64,000 nucleotides of DNA from Virgisporangium ochraceum (GCF_016863655.1 NZ_BOPH01000085.1:1-64000), one strand, 5' to 3'. Shown: positions 17,184 through 26,236, counted from the stretch's first letter. A program made the numbers and translations. Notes: generated from the letters alone by a model not told the origin.

Positions 17184-18065
17184 TCAGCGCGCTTGCGGCA
17201 GTATGAAGCCCCGCTTGGCCCCGGTGACCGACGGCGGCGGCACCACCGGACCGATGTCGCCGTCGGGTGCCTCGTCGAGGTCGACCATCACCGGCGCGTG
17301 GTCGCTGGGCCCGGTCCCCTTGCGGGCGTGGCGGTCGATCCACGCCGCCCGCACGCGGTCGCTCACCGGTGCGCTCGCGAGCACGAGGTCGATCCGCATG
17401 CCGAGGTCCTTGTGGAACATGCCGGCCCGGTAGTCCCAGTAGGAGAAGACCCGCTCGGTGGGCCAGCGGTCGCGGACCACGTCACGCAGGCCCAGCGCCT
17501 GCAGGTCGGCCAGGGCCTGCCGTTCCGGCGGCGTCACGTGGGTCTGCCCGACGTACGCCTTCGGGTCGAACACGTCGGCGTCGGCCGGCGCGATGTTCAT
17601 GTCGCCGCAGACCACGGCCGCCTCCGGACCGGCCGCCACCACCGCGCGCAGCGCGGCCAGCCAGACCAGCTTGTACCGGTAGTGGTCGGAGTCGGGCTCG
17701 CGTCCGTTCGGCACGTACAGCGAGTGGACCCGGACCCCGCCGCACGTCGCGGCGACCGCGCGGGCCTCCTGGTCGGACGCGGCGTCGGGGAAGCCCGGCG
17801 CGCCCTCGACGCCGTACACGACGTCGTCGAGCCCGACCCGGGAGATGATCGCGACGCCGTTCCACTGCGCCTGTCCCATGTGGGCGTACTCGTAGCCGCG
17901 CGCGGTGAGCTCGGCCTCCAGCAGCTTCGCGAACGCGGCGTCGGTGAGCTTGGTCTCCTGGACGCACAGCACGTCGGGTCTACGCTCGTCGATCCACGGC
18001 AGGAAGCGGGGCAGGCGCTGCTTCACGGAGTTCACGTTCCAGGTGGCGATCCGCACCCGCCCCAC
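17184..18065 (-). CDS. xthA: exodeoxyribonuclease III (AP endonuclease)
   Basis: A 293-residue base-excision repair nuclease that cuts at abasic sites and trims 3' ends. All ExoIII motifs are present: IATWNVNSV near the N-terminus, CVQETKL with the metal-binding Glu, SLYVPNG, GDMNIAP and the final GPSDHAPV His. Length is slightly above the usual 260-270. It is last in a stretch of minus-strand genes and separated from the DHFR-like gene by 27 bp. Confidence 0.94.
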   Translation of the reverse strand: MGRVRIATWNVNSVKQRLPRFLPWIDERRPDVLCVQETKLTDAAFAKLLEAELTARGYEYAHMGQAQWNGVAIISRVGLDDVVYGVEGAPGFPDAASDQEARAVAATCGGVRVHSLYVPNGREPDSDHYRYKLVWLAALRAVVAAGPEAAVVCGDMNIAPADADVFDPKAYVGQTHVTPPERQALADLQALGLRDVVRDRWPTERVFSYWDYRAGMFHKDLGMRIDLVLASAPVSDRVRAAWIDRHARKGTGPSDHAPVMVDLDEAPDGDIGPVVPPPSVTGAKRGFILPQAR

Positions 18066-18092
18066 GCTACCCGCGCCGGCACCGGTCGACCC

Positions 18093-18692
18093 TCAGCCGC
18101 GGCGCACCGCGTACCGCAGGTGGGTGACCAGCGACGTCTGGCGCGCGCCGACCTGGTCGAGGGCCGTCCGACCGACCCCCTCGAAGAGCCGCTCGCCCGC
18201 GCCGAGCAGCACCGGCGCGACGTGCAGGCGCAGCTCGTCGAGCAGGTCCGCGGCCAGGAACTGGTTCACCGTCGAGGCGCCGCCGGCGACGGAGACGTTC
18301 CGCTCCCCCGCCGCCTCGCGGGCGCGCCCCAGCGCCTCGTCGATCCCGCCGGTGACGAAGTGGAACGTGGTGCCGCCGTCCATCGGCAGCGGCGCGCGCT
18401 CGTGGTGGGTCAGCACGAACACCGGCCCGTGGTACGGCGGCTCCTCGCCCCACCACCCACGCCAGTCGCCCTCCCACTCGCCACGCACCGGTCCGAACAT
18501 GTTGCGGCCCATGATGAACGCGCCCGCGTCGGTGATCTCGGCGAGCTCGTCGGCGTTCTCCTCGGCGGCGTCGAACATCCAGGTGTGCAGCACGCGTTCG
18601 GCGCCCACGCCGAGCGGGTGCTCCAGGCTCTGGTTCAGGCCGGCGACGTAGCCGTCCAGCGACGCTGCGATGTTGCAGACGACCTTGCTCAT
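18093..18692 (-). CDS. dihydrofolate reductase-like / RibD C-terminal domain protein
   Basis: 199 residues with the pattern of small actinobacterial RibD_C proteins: VCNIAASLDGYVAG at the N-terminus, FIMGRNMFGPV and the NADPH-binding VAGGASTVNQFL. These are reductases of unknown substrate, distinct from true folate DHFR. It lies just upstream of xthA on the same strand. AGAGAGAGG before the ATG is a good ribosome-binding site. Confidence 0.87.
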   Translation of the reverse strand: MSKVVCNIAASLDGYVAGLNQSLEHPLGVGAERVLHTWMFDAAEENADELAEITDAGAFIMGRNMFGPVRGEWEGDWRGWWGEEPPYHGPVFVLTHHERAPLPMDGGTTFHFVTGGIDEALGRAREAAGERNVSVAGGASTVNQFLAADLLDELRLHVAPVLLGAGERLFEGVGRTALDQVGARQTSLVTHLRYAVRRG

Positions 18693-18794
18693 GACGGTGG
18701 TCCTCTCTCTCGGTGCCTGTCAGCCGTCGGTCGGAGCCGACCGGCCCGCCTTGACGCGCGTCCGGAAAAATCTTGAAACGATAGGGTGACGCGC

Positions 18795-19295
18795 ATGGCG
18801 GACCTGTACGAGCTCGTGCTGGCGCTCGACCTCGGCTCCGGCCTGGGCGCCGACGAGCTGGCCGAGCTGCGGTGGCACGTCGGCCGGGGCGAGCGGCCGG
18901 AGCGGCTGGTGCTCGGCACCGACGCCTACCTGGAGACGTTCCCGCTCGGCGACCCGGAGGACCCGGGCTGCGAGTGGGAGACCGCGGAGCCCGCGGCCGC
19001 GTTCGCCGTCACGGGCGCGGCGTCGCGGATCGGCGGTGCGCTCGTCGCCGCACTCGTACCGCGCGACCAGCCGGCCGGGTGGGCGCTGACGGTGCGCCAG
19101 GAGCTGCATCCCGACCAGTTCTACGAGCTGCGCACGATGCTCGGGTGGCTGGGCCGGTGGGCGGCGCGCGACGGGTACGCCGGGCATCTGCGCTTCCACG
19201 AGAGCCACGACGTCACACCCCTGGTTGTCCACAATGGACAGATTACGCCGCCGGCCGACGTCGTCGACCACACTCCGCTGTGGCAGGGCGGTTGA
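18795..19295 (+). CDS. hypothetical protein
   Basis: 166 residues, rich in Glu, Trp and Leu, with no recognised motif. Conserved-looking blocks are ADLYELVLALDLG at the start and YAGHLRFHESHDVTPLVVHNG near the end, suggesting a soluble folded domain. ATG 18795 was preferred to the GTG 9 bases upstream; both lie directly after a TAGGGT -10-like sequence, so the message may be leaderless. One palindromic 13-mer variant lies at 19227-19239 within the gene. Confidence 0.75.
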   Translation: MADLYELVLALDLGSGLGADELAELRWHVGRGERPERLVLGTDAYLETFPLGDPEDPGCEWETAEPAAAFAVTGAASRIGGALVAALVPRDQPAGWALTVRQELHPDQFYELRTMLGWLGRWAARDGYAGHLRFHESHDVTPLVVHNGQITPPADVVDHTPLWQGG

Positions 19296-19296
19296 C

Positions 19297-20340
19297 TCAG
19301 GTGCCGTAGCAGCGCACGCCGTCGTTCTCGGTGCGCTTCAGGTGCCCGGTGCCGACGAGCACGTCGAGGTGCGCGGCCGTCTCGGTCACCGCGAGGCAGC
19401 GGCTCAACAGGTCGAGCTCGTCGAAGGCGCGCCCGCGCCGGGTCCAGCGCAGCCGCTGGGCCACCTCGTAGGCGGTCGTTCCCCCGTCGGCCACCGCGTC
19501 GGCGGTGTCGCGCAGCCGGTTGTCGTGGTGCTCGATGAGCTCGTCGACGCGGGCGTGCACGCTCGCGCCGACGTGGCCGTGCGCCGGCAGCAACCGGCGG
19601 TCGGGCAGGGCGCGCACCAGCCGCAGCGAGTCGAGGTAGTCGCGCAGCGGCGACTCGGCCGCCGCGGGCTCGAACCCGATCGACGGCGTGATCCGGGGCA
19701 GCACGTGGTCACCGCAGAACATCACGTCGCGGGCGGCGTCGACGAACACGAGATGTCCCCGCGTGTGGCCGGGTGTCGGGTGCGCCTCCCACGTCGCGGT
19801 GCCGAGCTCGATGGTCGACGGCGCGTCGAGCCAGTCGTCGGGGTCGTGCCACTCGCTCGTGTCGTGGTAGACGGGTACCTCCGACAGCTCCTTGACGAGC
19901 GGCGTCGCGCCGCCGAGCGCGAGCTGGTCGCGCAGCCCGCCGGGCCGGTCGGGCGTTGCCGTCTGGACGACGCGCAGGGACGCCCGTTCGCCCGCTCCGA
20001 GCCCCACGCGGATCGACGGGTACTCCTCGCGCAGCTTCACCGACATCGTGTAGTGGTCGCGGTGCACGTGCGTCACGAGGATGCGGCTGATCCGGTCGGG
20101 CCCGGCGTCGAGGGCGCGCAGCGCCCGACCCAGCACGTCGCGGGCCTCGGCCACGAACCAGCCGGAGTCGACGAGCACGAGGGAGTCACCGTCGCGGACC
20201 GCGTACACGTTCACCGCGCGCAGCCCGTCGTTCGGCATGGGTAGCGGGATGCGGTAGAGGCCGGGCTGCTGCTCGTACACGCCCGCCTCGGTCCAGTCGC
20301 GCTCCGGGTCGTCGGGCGTGACCCGCAGGCGTTGCTCCAT
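19297..20340 (-). CDS. MBL-fold metallo-hydrolase with C-terminal winged helix
   Basis: 347 residues. The zinc motif THVHRDHY is at about 90, further ligands appear in HPTPGHTRGH and FCGDHV, and LLPAHGH is near 255. The last 80 residues form the winged-helix cap (TTAYEVAQRLRW) found in the LACTB2/glyoxalase-like branch. The substrate is unknown. The ATG at 20340 directly follows a GTG; either could serve. It converges on the hypothetical gene with a 1-bp gap. Confidence 0.86.
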   Translation of the reverse strand: MEQRLRVTPDDPERDWTEAGVYEQQPGLYRIPLPMPNDGLRAVNVYAVRDGDSLVLVDSGWFVAEARDVLGRALRALDAGPDRISRILVTHVHRDHYTMSVKLREEYPSIRVGLGAGERASLRVVQTATPDRPGGLRDQLALGGATPLVKELSEVPVYHDTSEWHDPDDWLDAPSTIELGTATWEAHPTPGHTRGHLVFVDAARDVMFCGDHVLPRITPSIGFEPAAAESPLRDYLDSLRLVRALPDRRLLPAHGHVGASVHARVDELIEHHDNRLRDTADAVADGGTTAYEVAQRLRWTRRGRAFDELDLLSRCLAVTETAAHLDVLVGTGHLKRTENDGVRCYGT

Positions 20341-20425
20341 CACGGCAGTGAACAGCAGCCCGGCAGCCCCCGCCAGACGATTGTGTGCAGTGTCTCCTTC
20401 CGGGGGACGCCCTGCGACGGGTGGC

Positions 20426-20917
20426 TCACCCGTCCGGCGCCCGCTCCGGTGTCAGGCGGAACACGCGCAGCTCGCGCCCGGCGCGGCGGTCGTAGCTGTC
20501 GTAGGCCGGCCACACCGCGGCCAGGAGCGCCCACATCCGCTCGCGCTCGGCGCCGGAGCACAGGCTGGCCCGCACGGGTACCCGCGTCCCGTCGACGTCG
20601 ACGACCGCGGCCGGGTCGGCGAGCAGGTTCGCCGACCACGCCGGGTGCCCGGCCTGCCCCCAGTTCGACCCGACGACCACGTAGCTGCCGCCGTCCGTGG
20701 CGTACAGCAGCGGCTGCTCGCGGGGCAGCCCGCTCTTCCGGCCGGTGGTGGTCAGCAGCAGCGCCGGCGTGGTGCGGTCGCCGGACAGCGACCAGCGGCC
20801 CTTCGTGCGCCGGCGCAGCCACCGGTCGAGGGGCGTGACCCGGCGACCGACCCAGGCGAACCACCGCTGGTGCCCGAGCCGTCGCAGCAGGCCCGCATAG
20901 CGGTCGCGTACCGGCAC
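20426..20917 (-). CDS. Ddn-like deazaflavin-dependent oxidoreductase
   Basis: 163 residues of the F420-dependent nitroreductase/Ddn family: LLLTTTGRKSGLPREQPL, then YVVVGSNWGQAGHPAWSANL and LRVFRLTPER. Members reduce quinones or other acceptors with F420H2 and are largely limited to actinobacteria and relatives. It starts 37 bp after the GNAT gene on the same strand, which could form a small operon. Confidence 0.88.
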   Translation of the reverse strand: MPVRDRYAGLLRRLGHQRWFAWVGRRVTPLDRWLRRRTKGRWSLSGDRTTPALLLTTTGRKSGLPREQPLLYATDGGSYVVVGSNWGQAGHPAWSANLLADPAAVVDVDGTRVPVRASLCSGAERERMWALLAAVWPAYDSYDRRAGRELRVFRLTPERAPDG

Positions 20918-20954
20918 GGCGCGAGCATAGCGCCGGCACCGGGTCAGGCAGCGG

Positions 20955-21425
20955 TCAGGCAGCGGTCAGCGGCAGCCGGACGATGATCTCGCCGTCGGCG
21001 TCGACGTCGCCGGTCGGCACGAAGCCGAGCCGTTCGTAGAAGCCGGCCGGGCCGTCGCCGCCCGGCACGTAGCTGGTGAGGAGCTCGGTGGCTCCCTCGG
21101 CGCGCACGAGCGCGGCGACCTGCCGCACCACCTGCGCGCCGTACCCGTGCCCCTGGTGGTCGCGGTCGACGAGCAGCTTCCACAGGAACCACGGCCCGAT
21201 GATGTGCGGCGGCCGCGGCGTGACGTTCCAGCTGAGCATCACGAAACCCACCGGCGTGTCGTCGGCGTAGACGGCGCGGTACCAGGCGTTCGCCTCCGGG
21301 TACGCGGCGGCGTCGTCGAGCGACGCGCGGACGGAGCCGACGAACCGGTCCTGCCCCGGCGCGAGCCGCAGGGCGAGGACCGCGTCGCGGTTGTCGTCGG
21401 TGAGCTCCCGCAGCGTCACGGCCAC
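20955..21425 (-). CDS. GNAT-family N-acetyltransferase
   Basis: 156 residues with the acetyl-CoA site KLLVDRDHQGHGYGAQVV (motif A), the beta-bulge FVMLSWNV and the C-terminal YERLGFVPTG. The substrate is unknown. It lies upstream of the Ddn-like gene on the same strand. Confidence 0.9.
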   Translation of the reverse strand: MAVTLRELTDDNRDAVLALRLAPGQDRFVGSVRASLDDAAAYPEANAWYRAVYADDTPVGFVMLSWNVTPRPPHIIGPWFLWKLLVDRDHQGHGYGAQVVRQVAALVRAEGATELLTSYVPGGDGPAGFYERLGFVPTGDVDADGEIIVRLPLTAA

Positions 21426-21489
21426 GCCGCGAGCATAGTGCCGTCGGGCCGCGGCGGTGCCGCCATGGCGGATCCGCGACAGCCTCGCG

Positions 21490-21660
21490 CTATGCGGGCT
21501 CGGGCACGCCGCCCGGCTCGCCGGGGCCGCGGCCCGGTTCGTGGGGCGCGGGCGGGAGCGTGTCGGGCGTGTCCGGCAGCAGCTCGCCGGGGTCGTCCGG
21601 AACGGGCTCGTTCGGGTCGATGGGCGGGTACACCTCGGGATCGGGATCCGGCTGAACCAT
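21490..21660 (-). CDS. small acidic proline-rich protein
   Basis: A 56-residue frame made mostly of Pro, Asp and Glu (PDPDPEVYPPIDPNEPVPDD and similar). Codon use matches neighbours and GGGTGGG precedes the ATG. No domain is recognisable; it may be a small disordered protein. It could also be spurious, since only composition and ribosome-binding site support it. Confidence 0.42.
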   Translation of the reverse strand: MVQPDPDPEVYPPIDPNEPVPDDPGELLPDTPDTLPPAPHEPGRGPGEPGGVPEPA

Positions 21661-21670
21661 GGGATTTCTA

Positions 21671-21694
21671 TTGCCCACCCGCGCCGGTGGGCAA
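21671..21694 (-). terminator. 9-bp stem-loop after the DUF218-like gene
   Basis: TTGCCCACC, loop of six bases, GGTGGGCAA. It lies 53 bp beyond the stop of the upstream minus-strand gene and just before the small acidic frame. Confidence 0.55.
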
Positions 21695-21746
21695 CCGTCC
21701 GCCGGTCCGCTCCGCCCCGAACCCGGGCCCTGGCGCCGCACGGTGT

Positions 21747-22691
21747 TCAGACGGCGCGGTACAGGTTGCGCATCGCGAGGATCGAGGACCGGACCTCCTG
21801 CAGCAGCTCGGTCGTACTCAGCGGCCGGCCCCATTCCCGCGTCGTCGCCGCGTCGTAGCCGACGGTCTCGATGCCGCAGCCGTAGCGGGTGGCGAGCAGG
21901 CGCACGGCGTCGCAGTGCTGGTGCCGCACGTAGGGATCGTTCGTGACCACGAGCAGCCGGTCGGTCGCCGCCGGCGTGCCGATGTGCTCGGCCCACCCGA
22001 GGAGCGTGTCGGCCGTGTTCGCCCGCATCCCCGGCCGGCTCGACGCGGCGGCCAGCACGTGCACCTCCCCGATGCCGGGCCGGCCGACATCCCAGGTGCG
22101 GTGCCACCACCCGTCGCCGCCGCGTTCGCCGGTCGCCGCGGGCAGGTCCAGGAACTTCCGCAGCCCCACCAGCATCATGTCTGCCTCGGTCTCGACCGGG
22201 TCGAGCCCGAGCCGGAGGCCCTCGCGGTACTCGCGGTCGTCGCGGTAGCGCAGGCTGCCGAGCCCGGCGAGGGTCCGGGTGCGGACGTCGGAGGCGAGCA
22301 GCCGGGCGGCGTACTCCGTGCGGCCCAGCGACACCCGGATGCCGCCGCCGAGCACGACGACGTGGTCGTAGGCCGGGTGCGCGGGCCCGGGGCGGCCGCC
22401 GAGGCCCAACGCGTCGATGAGGACCCGCAGGCGCGCGTCGAGGTCGGTGTCGTAGTAGACGCGCGCGGTGTCGAAGCGTTCCTTGACCCCGCCGCGGAAG
22501 TCCCACGCGTGTGAGAACTCCGCCACGTGGTCGAGCACGGCGTCGAACGGTCCATGCGGCACCACACCACCGAAGTGCTTCACCAGTTCGGCCAGCTCCG
22601 GCGACGTCACCCAGCTTTCCACCGACGCGGCGACCGCGCGCGGATCGGGACCACCGGGCTCACAGGGCGGCAGCGCGATCGGCTGTGTCAC
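21747..22691 (-). CDS. uncharacterised protein with a DUF218-like core
   Basis: 314 residues. The central part has HVVVLGGGIRVSLGRTEYAA and, later, RLLVVTNDPYVRHQHCDAV, resembling the nucleotide- or sugar-binding core of YdcF/DUF218 proteins. The family call is tentative. The N-terminal 100 residues look specific. GTG 22691 was chosen because GGAGG lies 11 bases upstream, whereas the 22703 start overlaps that site. Its promoter faces the small membrane protein gene at 22778. Confidence 0.65.
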   Translation of the reverse strand: MTQPIALPPCEPGGPDPRAVAASVESWVTSPELAELVKHFGGVVPHGPFDAVLDHVAEFSHAWDFRGGVKERFDTARVYYDTDLDARLRVLIDALGLGGRPGPAHPAYDHVVVLGGGIRVSLGRTEYAARLLASDVRTRTLAGLGSLRYRDDREYREGLRLGLDPVETEADMMLVGLRKFLDLPAATGERGGDGWWHRTWDVGRPGIGEVHVLAAASSRPGMRANTADTLLGWAEHIGTPAATDRLLVVTNDPYVRHQHCDAVRLLATRYGCGIETVGYDAATTREWGRPLSTTELLQEVRSSILAMRNLYRAV

Positions 22692-22777
22692 CCGCGCTGG
22701 CACCTCCTCGCCGCATCCCGGGACCGAAGACTACAAGACGGTACGGTGGGGTAGCACAGGGGTGGAGGTGCGAGGCG

Positions 22778-23167
22778 ATGATGGCGCGGCCGTGGCGGGG
22801 CCGGCGTCCGCAGGTGATCGGCCTGCCGGCGCTGGTGCTGCTGGCCTCCCTGCTCGTCGTCGCCGCCACGGCCCTGTCCATGGCCGTGGCCGCGCTGGCG
22901 CCCGTGCCGGTCGGCGGCTCAGCGGGTCCCGTTCTCGGCGCCGCGACGTCCGGTCCGAGCGCGACCACGGGCCGCACCGACGTGCGCGTCCTGGCGGTGC
23001 GGACCGGCACCGGCTCCGTCGAACTCGACCTCCTCAGTGGACACTCCGCGCCGTACCGGTCGGCCGAGGCCGTTACCGGATGGCCCGTTCCGGCGTTTGC
23101 GTCCGGACCGGTCGCCGACGGCGACGCGCGGCAGCATCGGGGCCGCGCACCACCGCCCGCACGGTGA
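22778..23167 (+). CDS. small membrane-anchored hypothetical protein
   Basis: 129 residues: a basic N-terminus (MMARPWRGRRPQ), one long hydrophobic helix at about 14-42 (LPALVLLASLLVVAATALSM), then a soluble outside part. The start has GGTGGAGGTGCGAGG upstream. No family is recognised; the Pro/Arg-rich C-terminus (about 112-129) looks unstructured. It may precede the acyltransferase gene in one transcript. Confidence 0.5.
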   Translation: MMARPWRGRRPQVIGLPALVLLASLLVVAATALSMAVAALAPVPVGGSAGPVLGAATSGPSATTGRTDVRVLAVRTGTGSVELDLLSGHSAPYRSAEAVTGWPVPAFASGPVADGDARQHRGRAPPPAR

Positions 23168-23253
23168 TGTCGCTCACCCGCGAGCCGGCCCGCCAGGGTC
23201 GGTGACCGGGCCACGTTGCCGTGCCCGCACCGCCCCGTGTGAGGAGTTTCTCT

Positions 23254-25029
23254 GTGTCCAGCGCCCTTTCCGAGCGCGCTCTACCACCACGTGCCGTCGC
23301 GGCCGCGCCGCGGGAGCGGTTCCTGTACCTGGACGTGCTGCGGGCGGCCGCGCTCGTCCGGGTCGTCGTGTACCACGTGCTGGGCTTCGCCTGGATACCG
23401 ATCGTGTTCCCGGCGATGGGCGTCATGTTCGCGGTCGCCGGGTCGCTGATGGCCCGTTCGTTGGACCGCTCGGGCGCGCGGGTGATCCGGTCGCGTGTGC
23501 GTCGCCTGCTGCCCGCGTTGTGGGGCCTCGGCGCGGTCGCGGTGCCGGTGATGCTGCTGCAGGGCTGGACCGACGCGCCGGCGTCGAAGCTCGGCTGGGG
23601 CGAGCTCGTGTGGTGGCTGGTGCCGCTGCACACCCCGCCGGGTGGCGGCCGTTGGGGCTGGAGCTTCACGGTGATGCTGTGGTACCTGGTCACGTACCTG
23701 TGGCTGGTGCTGCTGTCGCCGGTCCTGCTGATGGTCTACCGCCGGTGGCCGCGCCTGTCGCTGGCGGTCGCGATCGGTGTGCCGGTCGCGGTGGACCTCG
23801 GCGTCCTGACGCCCGGTGGCTACTTCACCGACGCGATGTGGAACGTCAGCACGTACGTGTGCTGCTGGCTGCTCGGCTTCGCGCACCAGGACGGCTGGCT
23901 GCGGCGGCTGACCGACCGGCAGTTCTTCGTCGCGGCGACGACCCTCGCGGTCGCCGGCGCGGGCGTGGTGCTGTGGTACGGGCTGCGGACGGGCACGTTC
24001 GACCTCAACCACGTGCCGGTGGGGCGCAGCCTGTGGTCGGCGGCGTTCGTGCTCGTGGTGCTGCGCTTCGAGCCGCGGATGGCGTGGCTGCGCGCGCGGC
24101 GCTGGGCCACGACCGCGGTGGCGGCGGTGAACCGCCGTGCCGTGACCATCTACCTGTGGCACCTGCCCGGTGGCATCGTCGCGTTGCTCGTCGTGCAGCG
24201 GCTGGGGCTCAGCGGCGCCACGTGGTGGGTCGCGCTGCTGGCCGCCGTGGGCGTGATGACCGCCGTCGCGGTGCTGGTGTTCGGCTGGATCGAGGACCTG
24301 TCCGCCGGCCGTCCGGCACAGCTTCTGCCGTGGACGCGGCGCCGGCCGGCACCCGTCTGCGCCGACGCGGTCGCCGGACAGGACTCCCCCGCACCGGTCT
24401 CCCCCGCGCCGGCCGGCATCACCACCACCGGGTCGCCGGCGCCGGTCGCTGTCGCGGCGGGGAACCGGCCGTGGGGCGCGCCGCTCGTGCTCGGGCTCGT
24501 GGCGGTCCTCGCCCTCGGGCTGACCGGGGTGGCCGTCGCCAGTCCGGGGCCGCCGACCGCGTCGCCGCAACGGCAGCCGCAGGCGCAGGAGACCCGCTAC
24601 ATCAGCGACCTGCCGTACACCGCGATCGCCAATGGCCTCGGTCCGGTGGAGCGCGACAGCACCAACGGCGGCGACGAGCCCGAGGACGGCGCGCCGATCG
24701 AGGTCGACGGCATCGGGTACGAGCACGGGCTCGGCGTGTACCCGTTCAGCCGGATCCGCGTCGCGCGGCCGGCGGAGTGCCACCGGTTCGTGGCCGTCGT
24801 GGCCGCTGTCGCGCCCGCCGGCAACGCGGACCCGGCCCGCATCGGGTTCACGGTGTGGGGCGACGACCGTCCGCTGTACCGGTCCGGGCCGATGACGCCG
24901 CGGGACGGCGGACGGCACGTGACGCTCGAGCTCCGGGACGTCGAGCGGATCGAGCTCGTGGTCACCACACGCCGCGACGGCGGCCTACCGGCGACCGCGG
25001 TGTGGGCCGACGCCCAGTTCCAGTGCTGA
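23254..25029 (+). CDS. acyltransferase 3 fused to an NPCBM domain
   Basis: 591 residues. The first 355 form an acyltransferase-3 membrane domain of about ten helices, starting with YLDVLRAAALVRVVVYHV, the family's helix 1 with its active-site His. A Pro/Ala-rich linker (about 365-405) and an extra helix (about 410-432) lead to an extracytoplasmic NPCBM carbohydrate-binding domain at 446-591, marked by YISDLPYTAIANGLGPVERD and GYEHGLGVYPFSRI. The enzyme probably transfers acyl groups to a cell-surface glycan, with NPCBM holding the sugar. GTG 23254 was chosen because TGAGGAG precedes it by 8 bases. Confidence 0.85.
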   Translation: MSSALSERALPPRAVAAAPRERFLYLDVLRAAALVRVVVYHVLGFAWIPIVFPAMGVMFAVAGSLMARSLDRSGARVIRSRVRRLLPALWGLGAVAVPVMLLQGWTDAPASKLGWGELVWWLVPLHTPPGGGRWGWSFTVMLWYLVTYLWLVLLSPVLLMVYRRWPRLSLAVAIGVPVAVDLGVLTPGGYFTDAMWNVSTYVCCWLLGFAHQDGWLRRLTDRQFFVAATTLAVAGAGVVLWYGLRTGTFDLNHVPVGRSLWSAAFVLVVLRFEPRMAWLRARRWATTAVAAVNRRAVTIYLWHLPGGIVALLVVQRLGLSGATWWVALLAAVGVMTAVAVLVFGWIEDLSAGRPAQLLPWTRRRPAPVCADAVAGQDSPAPVSPAPAGITTTGSPAPVAVAAGNRPWGAPLVLGLVAVLALGLTGVAVASPGPPTASPQRQPQAQETRYISDLPYTAIANGLGPVERDSTNGGDEPEDGAPIEVDGIGYEHGLGVYPFSRIRVARPAECHRFVAVVAAVAPAGNADPARIGFTVWGDDRPLYRSGPMTPRDGGRHVTLELRDVERIELVVTTRRDGGLPATAVWADAQFQC

Positions 25030-25086
25030 CCCGGGGCCCCTGACCCGGCGGCCTTGACCCCGGCGCGCGGTGCGGGCAGACTGGCC

Positions 25087-25104
25087 GAGGAAAGCGCTTT
25101 CCTC
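25087..25104. promoter_or_regulatory. perfect 18-bp LacI-type palindrome
   Basis: GAGGAAAGCGCTTTCCTC is fully symmetric and ends 31 bp before the Gfo/Idh/MocA start. It resembles cre/LacI-family operators and the pectinesterase operator. Confidence 0.85.
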
Positions 25105-25135
25105 TCCAGCCGCCGATCCGGAGCAGCGCCCCACC

Positions 25136-26236
25136 ATGACCGAACCCCCATACCGCGCGGCGATCGTCGGCACCGGCGCGATCGCCGGCGCCCACGCCAC
25201 CGCCCTGCGCGACCACGCCGACCGGGTCCGGCTCACCGCGGTGGTCGACCTCGACGCCGAGCGGGCGCGCGCGTTCGCCGACCGCTGGGACGTCCCGACG
25301 GTCGCACCCGACCTCGCCGCGCTGCTCGCCGGCGGCGACGTGAAGCTCGTGCACCTGTGCACCCCGCCGGCGACGCACCTGCCGCTGGCCCTGGAATGCC
25401 TGCGCGCCGGCGTCACGGTGGTCGTCGAGAAGCCGCCGACGCTGTCCCTGGCCGAGCTCGACACGATGGCCGACGCCGCCCGGCGCGGCGGCGCGCACGT
25501 GGCCACGGTGTTCCAGCACCGCTTCGGGCCCGGCGCCGCGCGGTTGCGGGCGATGGTCGCGGCCGGCGAGCTGGGACGCCCGATGGTCGCCACCTGCGAG
25601 ACCCTCTGGTACCGCGACGACGCGTACTACGCCGTTCCCTGGCGCGGCACCTGGGAGACCGAGGGCGGCGGACCCACGATGGGCCACGGCATCCACCAGT
25701 TCGATCTGCTGCTGTCGGTGCTCGGGCCGTGGGAGCAGGTCACCGCGGTGGCGGCCCGGCGTTCGCGTCCGGTGCGGACCGAGGACGTGTCGATGGCGCT
25801 CGTCACCTTCGCCGACGGCACTCTCGCGACCGTGGTGAACTCCGTGGTCTCGCCGCGGCAGACGTCGCGGCTACGGTTCGACCTCGAGTACGCGACCGTG
25901 GAGCTGACGCACCTGTACGGCTACACGCTCGACGACTGGACGCTCACGCCGCTGCCCGGTCACGAACACCTGTCCTCGGCGTGGGCCGAACGCTCGGAGA
26001 CCACGGTGACCGGCGGGCACACCGCGCAGCTCGCCGCCGTGCTCGACGCGCTCGGCGCGGGCACGGCACCCCCGGTGACGCTCGCCGACACCCGGCGGAC
26101 GATGGAGCTCGCCGCCGCCATCTACGCCTCCGCGTTCACCGGCGCGCCCGTCCACAGTGGACAGATCATGGCCGGCAGCCCGTTCGCCCGCCGGATGAAC
26201 GGTGCCGGCGCGCCGTGGGAGTCGGTCGGGGCATGA
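25136..26236 (+). CDS. Gfo/Idh/MocA-family oxidoreductase
   Basis: 366 residues. N-terminal NAD(P) fold with AIVGTGAIAGAHATAL (GxGxxG variant) and the catalytic Lys in VVEKPPTLSLAE; the C-terminal beta-sheet domain begins at about 125, with WETEGGGPTMGHGIHQFDLL as the substrate-site signature. Such enzymes oxidise or reduce sugars, inositols and derivatives. The LacI-type operator upstream and the downstream remnant of a PmoA-like gene and cupin gene suggest a sugar-catabolic unit. ATG 25136 was chosen since it begins at the fold and has GGAGCAG upstream. Confidence 0.9.
   Translation: MTEPPYRAAIVGTGAIAGAHATALRDHADRVRLTAVVDLDAERARAFADRWDVPTVAPDLAALLAGGDVKLVHLCTPPATHLPLALECLRAGVTVVVEKPPTLSLAELDTMADAARRGGAHVATVFQHRFGPGAARLRAMVAAGELGRPMVATCETLWYRDDAYYAVPWRGTWETEGGGPTMGHGIHQFDLLLSVLGPWEQVTAVAARRSRPVRTEDVSMALVTFADGTLATVVNSVVSPRQTSRLRFDLEYATVELTHLYGYTLDDWTLTPLPGHEHLSSAWAERSETTVTGGHTAQLAAVLDALGAGTAPPVTLADTRRTMELAAAIYASAFTGAPVHSGQIMAGSPFARRMNGAGAPWESVGA
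26150..26162. repeat. GTCCACAGTGGAC palindrome, exact copy
   Basis: Exact member of the intragenic GTCCAC-W-GTGGAC family, inside the oxidoreductase gene, read as VHSGQ. Confidence 0.7.
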
